Positions 20,501-27,899 of a stretch of DNA of 64,000 nucleotides are shown here, piece after piece. Below the pieces are notes generated by a model, which was given only the letters and a program-made list of their open reading frames with translations, was not told where the DNA came from and made no database searches. How positions within the stretch are numbered: position 1 is the stretch's first letter; every line of letters starts with the position of its first letter. This DNA is from an uncultured Clostridia bacterium. Its GTDB lineage: Bacteria; Bacillota; Clostridia; TANB77; CAG-508. The stretch lies in the NCBI GenBank assembly GCA_948852945.1, contig CAQPBJ010000009.1:1-64000 (forward strand). The letters are read 5' to 3'. The position numbers and the translations under genes are program-made.

Positions 20501-22360
20501 CATGGCTCCTACTAGCTTTTGTGCTGAGTCTATAATTAAATTTGTATCTGAATCTAAGGTTATTACATATTTTATTTTTTCTTCGAAATTTTCTAAAGTG
20601 TTTGCTATAAATGTTCCTTTATTTTCTTTTAGTAGAATATTATTAAATTCGATTAGTAATCCCCTTTTTCTTTCCCAGCCCATATAACAAGTCTCTTGTG
20701 GATTCCATACCCTTTTTCTATATACAAAATTAAATTTGCTTGTTTTATTATATTTTTCATTTAATCTTTTTACTTCTTCTTTTCCACTTTTTATTATTTC
20801 TTGGTCTTCTTTTTCCACTTCTCTTTCAGATGTTGTGCAATCTCCTAGCAGTGTAAAATATATATTTTCATCTTCATTTGCTAAATAATATACTTCTATT
20901 TTTTTCATCATTTCTTTGACTTTTTCTTCATTATCTAATATGCATGGAATTACGACCATTGTTTTGCTTTCATCTGCTATTCCATTTTCGTAATTTATTT
21001 TCGGTAATTTGCTTTGTTTTATAATATGTCTTAATATATTATTTAAGCTGTTTTTCCATATCTCATATATTGGAACATACATAATTATTGCTAAAATTAA
21101 TTTTAATAAATCTGTTAGGTGTATTTGTGTTGTTATGATTAAATCTATAATTAGTGGAATTATAAACATTTGTATTAGATATAATCGTGATATTGTTTTT
21201 TTATTAACTTTTTTTACTTCTTTTTCTAATATTCTTTCTCTTAGTTCATATTTTCCTTCATCTATTAAATAGTAACCTACATGTGATTTTTTGTTTTCTT
21301 TTTCTTCTTTATATCTTGAAGATAATTTTATTATTTCTTCTGATATATATATTTCAGATATTTTTGTTTTTTCTGATAATTTTTGTATTTCTTGCCTATA
21401 CATTTCTTTTGTTTCTTCTGTTTGCTTTTTGAATATTCCGCTTGGATCACTGTTTAATAATTCTTCTACTTTGCTTGTTTGATTAAATACTTCTTTTAAA
21501 TTTATTCTATTTATTTTCTTTATTGATGTAATACATAATCCCATTTTTATTTTTAGTGTTGCTACATATAAGTGTTCTGTTTTTACTATTTCATCTATAT
21601 CTAATCCTATCTTTTTTACTTGCCTTTCTAATACTTCTAGATAAGGTGCTCCTTTGGTTCCTATTCTTCTTAATTTATATGTCATGTATTCTATAAAGGT
21701 TTGGTTTATATCATTATTGGCTACTTTACTTTTAACATTTTTTACAAAGGTTCTATCTTTATATGATTTTATTTCTATTAATCTTTCATAGATATTTTCT
21801 ACTTTATATTTTTGAATTTGGGAATAATATATTTTTTTGCAGATTTCTGAAATTTCTTGTATTAATGCTATCTGCATGAACTCGCCTATTTTCCATATTT
21901 CTTTCATGGTTAATATTTTTCTAGTTTGATAACTTTGTATTGCTTTTATTATTTTTGTTTCTGAGATATTTTCTTCACTAAATGCTACAATTTCACTTGC
22001 TAACACGTATGCTCTACTAAAACCTTTATATTTTCCGCTCGCTATTCCTGGTAATTGCGTGTATTCTTTTTTGGTTAATGATTTTTCTATGTTTTTAACT
22101 GTTTCTTCTATGATATAAAAATTATCTAAAATCCATTCTCCTGCTGAATGTATTTTTATTCCTAATTTTAAGTGCTCATTTAATAGTTCATATGTTTTTA
22201 CAATATTTTCATAATTTTCTTTTAATTTTTGAATTGGATATGTGATACTTTCTGATTTTTCTTTTATTACATGTTCTTCTGCTCGTTGTTTTAAATATTT
22301 TTCTAGTTGTATTTCTTCTAAGGAAGTACCTTTAATGTTCAGATACTTGTAGTTATTCAT
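14588..22360 (-). CDS. Cyclic beta-1,2-glucan synthase-like protein (GT84 + GH94)
   Basis: Giant protein of 2,590 residues, near the length of rhizobial NdvB/Brucella Cgs. N-terminal cytosolic part (1-390); membrane helices about 393-440; a processive glycosyltransferase domain with VITLDSDTN (about 594) and the RWIRGDWQIATW motif (about 745); more membrane helices about 778-815 and 905-940; a glycoamylase-like helical domain (about 955-1380, with AHHQGL); then GH94/GT36-type domains to the end, with QSGGATGFRDQLQDSLG, GTGDWNDGLNRVG (acid Asp) and PGRGGWSWYTGSSSWYYK. Such enzymes make, elongate and cyclise beta-1,2-glucan, the GH94 part trimming length. The call is strong at domain level; whether the product is cyclic and beta-1,2 is inference. 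Confidence 0.88.
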   Translation of the reverse strand: MNNYKYLNIKGTSLEEIQLEKYLKQRAEEHVIKEKSESITYPIQKLKENYENIVKTYELLNEHLKLGIKIHSAGEWILDNFYIIEETVKNIEKSLTKKEYTQLPGIASGKYKGFSRAYVLASEIVAFSEENISETKIIKAIQSYQTRKILTMKEIWKIGEFMQIALIQEISEICKKIYYSQIQKYKVENIYERLIEIKSYKDRTFVKNVKSKVANNDINQTFIEYMTYKLRRIGTKGAPYLEVLERQVKKIGLDIDEIVKTEHLYVATLKIKMGLCITSIKKINRINLKEVFNQTSKVEELLNSDPSGIFKKQTEETKEMYRQEIQKLSEKTKISEIYISEEIIKLSSRYKEEKENKKSHVGYYLIDEGKYELRERILEKEVKKVNKKTISRLYLIQMFIIPLIIDLIITTQIHLTDLLKLILAIIMYVPIYEIWKNSLNNILRHIIKQSKLPKINYENGIADESKTMVVIPCILDNEEKVKEMMKKIEVYYLANEDENIYFTLLGDCTTSEREVEKEDQEIIKSGKEEVKRLNEKYNKTSKFNFVYRKRVWNPQETCYMGWERKRGLLIEFNNILLKENKGTFIANTLENFEEKIKYVITLDSDTNLIIDSAQKLVGAMSHILNKPIIEDEIVTQGYGIMQPRIGISLEDSKKTIYTKIFSSTPGIDFYTNNISDIYQDCFKEGIYTGKGIYDLEVYQKIIKNKFPENRILSHDLIEGNYLKCGLLTDVVLLDSYPKRYLSNLERENRWIRGDWQIATWSENKKLNGINRFKIFDNLIRSTFIPLNLALLILSIFKFNLVTFSIAVIAIFLESILEVINKIVFKKSMTEEKIYADKVFSKNYSGIPGSILRNSIELSFMPSNSYNSLSAIFKSLYRLKIKRKLLEWKTSESVDKSLENTLENHCKKMAFNIIVGIIMFGTLNPVGMVLGTLWILAPYIAWKISIENKIIKKIPKPEKEYLEKVALETWKYFEDTITEENNYLVPDNFQLGRKEKFVNRTSSTNIGLEILSIISAYDMNFISLEGAINKIEKVLQTIEKLKKWNGHLYNWYNIKTLIPLKPEYVSTVDSGNFIGYMYVLKSFLEEKNSKEELKQKVNKIINETDFKYLYSKKNRLFSIGFDINNNILNDSYYDFLASEARQASLVAIAKKDIKYKHWINLSRTLTSINGYKGLISWSGTAFEYLMPNLIIDVPEGSLIDESCKFAKEVQKRYAYQNQVPWGISESAYCLKDLQGNYQYKAFGIPGLGLKRGLEDELVVAPYASVLFLEYDQQEVIKNLKNLEKYKMRWKYGFFDSLDFTKERIVNKKEYEPVQTYMAHHQGLILNTINNTLNKNILKKRFIENPEIEAVKILLNERMPETVVLSKETRNKITKGKYTNIYEDKQIQYTKKEKIKRFNAISSGNYTNIISNNGEGYSKYKDIQINRYKFRNDINQGIGVYFKRLDTQKIWSTYSNEKTIFTQYKNEFMQKEGDIETDVTSFLSTDEAAEVRKIILSNKGNKDQEIETYIYFEPLLSKIEEDIAHPTYNNMFLDFEYCEKEKILICSRKNKNIYLGIKIVEEDDFEFEIDKEKFIGRNKNIPKAVEKSSKLESKIKQTVEPIIAFKINKKIKKQAKEEIDIILQISEDKEEIKNYLNNITKEKIENMLEVSKAKSEEEIKFLEVTSDLIEDNQKLLGHLLQKNIPKQNTKTFKIEDIWKFGISGDSPIILLEIKRIEELYVLDELLETIEFFKVKNIKIDLIILNLEKVSYETFIKDGINESIENHRIDYLRNNQIYILNSSEISKEDIENIQAIANITIKGNIGSVKENLEEIEKKFKNEKIEKYKLSETTENIQLEETKFNNTYGGFTENEYIIDIDEEKIPPRAWSNIMANKEMGTVVTENCGGYTWYKNSRLQRITHWENDSIQDFSPEKILVRDRNKKEYWYLGNSENKNKYQVKFGIGYSIFKQINNSIIQENTIFIPIEDTIKINNIKLKNKEKESKKISIQYILNLSLGENKNSSLGRIKAQQKDNTVYLENICKSHFNEIIEITSNEKIKLCINQNENILNENTLIVEIETELKPFERKTINFILGKNTEKYVENENVEKALKDVEEYWEQKTSIIKVQTPSEKINLYMNKWLVYQTITSRLNARSGFYQSGGATGFRDQLQDSLGMKWIDQKILYNQIIEAAKHQFIEGDVLHWWHEMNQTGIRTKISDDTLWIPYSVLEYIEFTGDTSILEKEVEYVTGIDIQDEKEKYDQYSYTQEKDTIYEHCMKSIERSINFGKNGFPKIGTGDWNDGLNRVGHKGEGESIWLGFFLYDILNRWEKILELKKESEKLKEFQEIKETLKQKLNTTGWDGKWYKRAITDEGIELGSQKSEECKIDGLSQSWAVISKAGEKEKQEEAMNSVIEYLVDKENNIIKLLTPGFTGEKYDPGYISHYPVGVRENGGQYTHSSIWVILALGKLKRIDEALEYLEMINPITHTENKKESEKYKIEGYVLPGDVYSNSDMPGRGGWSWYTGSSSWYYKVCLEEILGINKKGDKLYLPKRIPEKWNEYKVQYRYKSTIYNITISNNNSEKIVLYNGEKYEKDYINLKDENKIENVEIKM

Positions 22361-22498
22361 TAAAATATCTCCTCTTTATGAATTGTTTTCTTTTAGTTGA
22401 TATTTTTTCCAGTTTTCTAATATATATTCATTTAAATTGCTTTATTTAGCTTAAAAAATGATGTCCTAGAATATATTTTTTTCTTTTGGTATATTAAT

Positions 22499-22664
22499 AT
22501 CATAATCACTAATACTTATTTTGATAAATTGCGCTAGCGACCAAACGTAATGAACGAAGTGAGTGGAGTGCGAATTTGAGCAATCTACAATATAAAAACG
22601 GAGTTTTTTATTCTGGAGATTGCGAAGAGCAAAATTTATTAAAATAAGTATTAGTGATTATGAT
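22499..22664. mobile_element. MITE-like inverted-repeat element (166 bp)
   Basis: Terminal inverted repeats of 32 bases (22499-22530 and 22633-22664) with one mismatch enclose about 100 bases with no ORF. The inside differs from its surroundings: GC-richer, with nested hairpins (CAATCT / AGATTG and ATAAAAAC / GTTTTTTAT) and the string GAACGAAGTGAGTGGAGTGC. The layout fits a non-autonomous miniature element, or a long structured RNA. It fills the 350-base gap between the surface protein and the glucan synthase; the rest of the gap shows nothing but the terminator at its right end. Confidence 0.6.
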
Positions 22665-22673
22665 TGTAGTGTC

Positions 22674-22702
22674 AAAAAAAGATGCCCTATTTCTAGGACA
22701 TC
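22674..22702 (-). terminator. Terminator of the giant surface protein operon
   Basis: GATGCCCTA / TAGGACATC hairpin (one mismatch pair) followed on the minus strand by seven U, 8 bases after the stop at 22711. A stray half of the same stem (ATGTCCTAGA at 22461-22470) lies on the other side of the MITE-like element. Confidence 0.8.
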
Positions 22703-22710
22703 AATTTTTA

Positions 22711-25700
22711 TTATTTATTTAATAATTTTATTTTTTCTTTTTTATAATGAGGTTTTCTGTTTATTATTACAATTCCTGCTGCTAAGATTATTCCTGTTAT
22801 TGCTATTATAATATAACTATTTTTCTCATTATATTCTCTTACTGAAATACCTGTAGGTTCTGTTAATGTTACATAGCTTGGTGAATCTGTATCTCTTTCT
22901 CCGTTTAGATGTAGTACATTTGATCCTACTGTTACTTCTTTTCCTCCATGATAATCTGTAACTACGTTTCCGTCTTTATATCCTGTTGCTGCTACGAATT
23001 CTCCTCTAGCTACTTGTGCATTTCCTGGAACTGATAATTCGTCTCTTCTTCCTACTGTATTTGAATATTTTACTATTTCAGCTATATTGTTATATAAATC
23101 ATTATTAGAATTTTCTTCTGTTAATTGTTTTGTTAGAACAACTCTTATTTTTCCGCTTGATTTCTTTCCTTCTCCTTCAGCTGCTGCACTTGGTACTAAT
23201 TTTGTTATTGCTGATGGGTTTTCTTCTTCTGGTCTTGATAATAAAACATTTCTCTTTCCGTCAGAAATATAAGCTTTTTCTTTTGAGTCTAATAATAATT
23301 TTTCTCCGTTTTTTTCTGTATATACTTCATTTGCTAGTATTTTATTTTCTTTTAGATATTCTATTGTTGCTTCATCCCAGCTACTATTTTCTATTAATGT
23401 ATTGCTGTCTTTATCTGATGATGCATCATTATCAATGTAATCAATAATTTGTTCTACTTTTGTTGTTACTATTTTGTCTCCGTCATTGTTTTGATTATTA
23501 TAGTAGTTTAGTCCTACATAATCACCATATGTAATTAATTCTCCTGATACGTATGGTACAGATTTTTCTAATTCTAATACTTTCTCTAAAATTTCTTTTG
23601 ATGTTTCATAAGATGCAATTTTTCCTGTCCAATCAACTTCTGAATTATTTGTTACTTTGATTTGATATTCAATTTTTAATGTTGTTCCTGTTTTGTAATC
23701 GCTTTCCATTGGTATATATTCAAAGCCTTGAACATTTCCTGCTGTATCTAAGTGAACTAATTTATCTACATATTGATTGTCTTTATTTTCTTTGTCTATG
23801 GTTCCATCTTCTTTATATGATACGCTTAGTAATAATTCTTTTCCATCTTCTTTATATAGTGATATTTTTGAAATTTTCTTTTCTAAATCAATTGCTGTCT
23901 TAGATCTTCTTTCTAATCCAAAGTCTATATTCTTAACTGTATATGTGTATTCTTTTAGTCCATCTACTATTTTTACTGTTCCGTAGTCTATATAATCTTG
24001 GTGTTCTATTTCAATATTTAGTTTTGCTGTATTTGCTACCATTTGAGTATTTTCAATTAATTTAGTATGGTTTACTGACTGATCAGCACTTTCTAATATA
24101 GTACCAATTTGATTATCAATATCTTTTGAATATGCTATAACTTTCATTCTTTGTAATTCATAGTCTCTTGCGTCTGATATTCTTGCATCATTTAATTTTG
24201 ATGTTTTTAAATCTTGCCATTCGTTATCTAATGTGCTTGTTCCATCTTCATTTAGCATATTTACTTGGTAAGCTGTATTTTTGTAGTCTTGACCATTGTA
24301 GTAAATGTTTGCTTCTTTATTACCATATTTAAATCTTACTACGTAGTTTCCTGCTACCATACCTTTTAAGTCATAATATCCGTTTGCATCTGTTGATACA
24401 TTCTTTAATCTATATTGTTTCTTCTCTTCTGCTGTTAAATCTGGGAAATCGTCTTCTGTCCATATTTTTTCATATTCTATTCCGTCTATTTGGATTTTTT
24501 CTACTATTTGTACATCAATGTCTTTTGCTCTTAGTTCTCCGTCTTCCATTAGACCGTTTCCAACTTTTTGGTTGTATAATAAATCAACTGCTTCTTTATC
24601 TTCCCAAACATTTCCGTTTATTTCTCTGTTATATCCATATAATTTGATATCTGTTGCTGGTGCTGATTCTGTATCATCTTCATACCATTCTTTTACATTT
24701 CTCTTTAAGTCAATATTATCTGGTGCTGAGTCTCTGTCTATAATACCTGCAACTTTTCCATTTTTATAGAATGTTGAATAGTTTGCAATTTCTGCTACGT
24801 TATTCTTTTCTCCTAATAAGTTTGGTCTGTCTGAGGTTCCTTTATATCCATTTTGGTCAACTTCAAATGTTATGAACATTTCTAGTTGATCTCCAGCAGA
24901 TAGTTTTGTGTCTTCAAATGCTGTTATTGTTAATTTTTTGTAGTCATTATTTACTTTTCTATTTGTATCATTGCATTTAAATTTGTTCATTCCATCTGAC
25001 CAATATGTATATTTAGCTACTTCGTCTGCTTTTACTATTCTATAGTATGGTTGTTCTGCAACTACTTTATTTACTCTTTCTTGGTCATTGTTTAATACAT
25101 TTGCTTTGATATCTTCATTTACTAATGTAAATGTTCTATCATAATAATCATTTAATTGATTTATTGTTGCTAATAAATCGTTTTCTGCTGAACTTTCATT
25201 ATTAACTGCAATTCTATATGTTAAGTATACTTTTAAGTCTGTGTCTGCTTTTATTTTTCTTACTGCTTCTGCGCTTGTATTATATACTGTTGAACGATAT
25301 TCATAGTCAGAGCTATGTAAGTCTATAGTGTATCTTCCTATTTTACATGCTTCGATTTGAATTTCTAATGCTTCTTTGTTTGCTTCTTCTTCAACATCTA
25401 CATATTTATTATATTTTTTTGTAATTTCTTTTTCATTTACTAATATTTCAGCTTTGTATAAGTCTTTAAATACTGATAAATCTGTTTTTTCTCTTTCTTT
25501 TACTGCTAAGTTAATATGTAGCATATAATCATATATTGTTTGGTATGTTGTTGTTCTTCCTGTTTCATCTTCTATAACGCTTAATTCTACAACGTCATCT
25601 GCTTCACTTACAGAAATTCTATTATTTACTGGATAGTAAACTCCTGTATTTCCTGTAGTTGCTGTCATTTTATATTGATCGATTATATGTTCATTTTTGT

Positions 25701-27894
25701 CTAATACTGTTAATGTTGATAATCTTCTTGTATTTGTATTATTTGGTAATGAAAATTCTTTTGAAGTATATTCTAATGTTAATATATCTTTTCCATTTGT
25801 AGAATATCCTGTTGTGTCACCGTTTTTCTCCATTGCATTTCCACCATATACTTCAGTGAATTTCTTATTATATGTATCTCTAACTCTAGAGTTTTCTGAT
25901 GCTATAGAGTCATTTTCATATTTTACTTTTTCTCTTTTTGATGCTGATATATATTTATATGAATCTCCTCCTGCTGTTGGTAATGGGCTTGAAGCTTCAT
26001 AATGTTGTCCATCGTATTTAAATTCAACATCATAAGAAACTGTATATCCATTTTGTTTTAGATATATAACATCACCTGTTCCTGGAACATTTATATTTGG
26101 AATTTCATAGTGTCCATTTTCATCAGTATATATTGGATATGATAATCTCTTTTTATTTGATTCATCATATATGTTTTGTAATCTTCTGCTTACTACATTT
26201 CCTGATCTGTCTCTTAATACTTTATAAATATATACTTCTGCATTTTTATATGCTGTATCTCCGTCTTCTCTTGTTCCTTCTTTAAATCCTGGATTCTTTT
26301 TGTCAGCTTTTTTATCAATCCATACATCACCTTCCATAGGTATTGTTAATCTGATTAATTCTCCACCTTCTATTCCAAATGAATAGCTTTCTTTTTCATA
26401 CCATCTTGCACCAACATATACTTGTGCTAATGGTTGTGATGTTTTTGGATCTAAGTCTGTTAATTCTAACCAATAATTCCATTTTACAATGTGATTATGA
26501 TAATATCCATGAGAGCATTTTTTTGCTCCTCCTGAACATGTTTTGTTATCGTTTCTGTCATATTGTGCACTTGTATGTGTACCTCCACATGAACAAGTTT
26601 TAGCTCCTTCGTTACACCAGATTGCTTCTGATTTAGGTTCCCAAGTTGCATCAAAATATTTACCATCTAAACGTGTATATTCTCCTCCTGCATTCATGTA
26701 TTTAAAACTAAATTCTAAGTCTGCTATAAATCTTGCATCTTCTTCATAATCTAATACAACATAGAATTCTTCTCCGTTATGTGGGAATGTTGCTTTATCA
26801 TCTGATGTTCTATCATTATATTTAAAGAACCATTTTGAACTATCTACTTTTCCTAAGTTTGTATATAATACTGCATCTGTTATGCTTGAAAAATCTACTG
26901 TTCCTCTTTCTGTTGTTACTGATTCTTCATAATAATTTAATTTGAATGGACCTATTAAATATCTTTCATTATCTCTATCATATTGTACTTTTGCATTTTC
27001 ATCTTCGTGTGACACTTTAAAGTCTATTACTGGTGCTGTAACTGTTGCTGTTTTTCCATTTACTGTTACTGTTTTTTGTTCTGTTACTATTTTTCCATTT
27101 TCTCTTTTTGCTACTTTATTTATGTATTCTGCAAATGCTTTTGCTTCTTGTGAGAATGGTGTTGATGCTATATCGCTTGCATTTCCTCCAGCATCTGTTT
27201 TCCACCAAGCATATTGTACATATGTATATGGGAAGAATTCACCACTATTTGATACTTCTACATAAAAATATTTTCCTGAATCTTCATCTAATGTTACAAA
27301 TCTAGTTGGTTCTGCTGAGTCTTCATTTATATCAACTCCATATAATACAACTCCATTTATATTGTAAAAATATGCGTCTGATATATCTCCTGTGTACTCT
27401 TCGTTTGTTACATTATAAAATTCGCTTCCTTGACTAGGAACATTTTCTGAAATTTCAGCTAATATATATGCTTCTTCAGGTGTTGCAATCTTTTTATCTG
27501 ATTCTACGTAATATCCATATGTACGACTTGTTGTTGCTGAATATGGATTTTGGAAATTATCTGATGTTACATCTCCTGATGCCATTTTTGTTTCTTCAAA
27601 TAATTTCTTTCCTATGTCATTCATTGTAAGATATGGCTCACTTTGGCTTCTATCTCCTGCTCTTACTATTGTTCTAGTATATCCATTTAATGGAATACCA
27701 TGACCAGAACATAATATATCTTTTTCGTTAATCAAGTCATTATATGTTATATATGGAAATTCTGATGGTAGTCCGTCACCTTCTGATAACATTTCATTTG
27801 TAGATCTAGCTATTATTCTATATCCTGAATATATTAAAACTGTAAGTAATAGTACTAATAATATTGTTATTGATAGTTTCTTTTTGTTATTCAT
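22711..27894 (-). CDS. Giant cell-surface protein with SdrB-type domains (1,727 residues)
   Basis: Signal-anchor helix at residues about 8-26, a very large extracellular part, and a C-terminal helix (about 1695-1712) with a basic tail, the layout of a wall/membrane-attached adhesin. Before the C-terminal helix lies TEPTG, which resembles a degenerate LPxTG sorting signal. Two SdrD-B-like beta domains are visible (GDVWIDKKADKK near 515, INGNVWEDKE near 1085), each with the following 'YEIPNINVPG' / 'GYYDLKGMVAGN' loop. Around residues 425-470 there is a Cys/His cluster (CNEGAKTCSCGGTH, then TCSGGAKKCSHGYYHNH) unusual for an exported protein. The start is coupled to the upstream surface gene, whose last codons provide AGGAGG. 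Confidence 0.8.
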   Translation of the reverse strand: MNNKKKLSITILLVLLLTVLIYSGYRIIARSTNEMLSEGDGLPSEFPYITYNDLINEKDILCSGHGIPLNGYTRTIVRAGDRSQSEPYLTMNDIGKKLFEETKMASGDVTSDNFQNPYSATTSRTYGYYVESDKKIATPEEAYILAEISENVPSQGSEFYNVTNEEYTGDISDAYFYNINGVVLYGVDINEDSAEPTRFVTLDEDSGKYFYVEVSNSGEFFPYTYVQYAWWKTDAGGNASDIASTPFSQEAKAFAEYINKVAKRENGKIVTEQKTVTVNGKTATVTAPVIDFKVSHEDENAKVQYDRDNERYLIGPFKLNYYEESVTTERGTVDFSSITDAVLYTNLGKVDSSKWFFKYNDRTSDDKATFPHNGEEFYVVLDYEEDARFIADLEFSFKYMNAGGEYTRLDGKYFDATWEPKSEAIWCNEGAKTCSCGGTHTSAQYDRNDNKTCSGGAKKCSHGYYHNHIVKWNYWLELTDLDPKTSQPLAQVYVGARWYEKESYSFGIEGGELIRLTIPMEGDVWIDKKADKKNPGFKEGTREDGDTAYKNAEVYIYKVLRDRSGNVVSRRLQNIYDESNKKRLSYPIYTDENGHYEIPNINVPGTGDVIYLKQNGYTVSYDVEFKYDGQHYEASSPLPTAGGDSYKYISASKREKVKYENDSIASENSRVRDTYNKKFTEVYGGNAMEKNGDTTGYSTNGKDILTLEYTSKEFSLPNNTNTRRLSTLTVLDKNEHIIDQYKMTATTGNTGVYYPVNNRISVSEADDVVELSVIEDETGRTTTYQTIYDYMLHINLAVKEREKTDLSVFKDLYKAEILVNEKEITKKYNKYVDVEEEANKEALEIQIEACKIGRYTIDLHSSDYEYRSTVYNTSAEAVRKIKADTDLKVYLTYRIAVNNESSAENDLLATINQLNDYYDRTFTLVNEDIKANVLNNDQERVNKVVAEQPYYRIVKADEVAKYTYWSDGMNKFKCNDTNRKVNNDYKKLTITAFEDTKLSAGDQLEMFITFEVDQNGYKGTSDRPNLLGEKNNVAEIANYSTFYKNGKVAGIIDRDSAPDNIDLKRNVKEWYEDDTESAPATDIKLYGYNREINGNVWEDKEAVDLLYNQKVGNGLMEDGELRAKDIDVQIVEKIQIDGIEYEKIWTEDDFPDLTAEEKKQYRLKNVSTDANGYYDLKGMVAGNYVVRFKYGNKEANIYYNGQDYKNTAYQVNMLNEDGTSTLDNEWQDLKTSKLNDARISDARDYELQRMKVIAYSKDIDNQIGTILESADQSVNHTKLIENTQMVANTAKLNIEIEHQDYIDYGTVKIVDGLKEYTYTVKNIDFGLERRSKTAIDLEKKISKISLYKEDGKELLLSVSYKEDGTIDKENKDNQYVDKLVHLDTAGNVQGFEYIPMESDYKTGTTLKIEYQIKVTNNSEVDWTGKIASYETSKEILEKVLELEKSVPYVSGELITYGDYVGLNYYNNQNNDGDKIVTTKVEQIIDYIDNDASSDKDSNTLIENSSWDEATIEYLKENKILANEVYTEKNGEKLLLDSKEKAYISDGKRNVLLSRPEEENPSAITKLVPSAAAEGEGKKSSGKIRVVLTKQLTEENSNNDLYNNIAEIVKYSNTVGRRDELSVPGNAQVARGEFVAATGYKDGNVVTDYHGGKEVTVGSNVLHLNGERDTDSPSYVTLTEPTGISVREYNEKNSYIIIAITGIILAAGIVIINRKPHYKKEKIKLLNK

Positions 27895-27899
27895 TTAGA

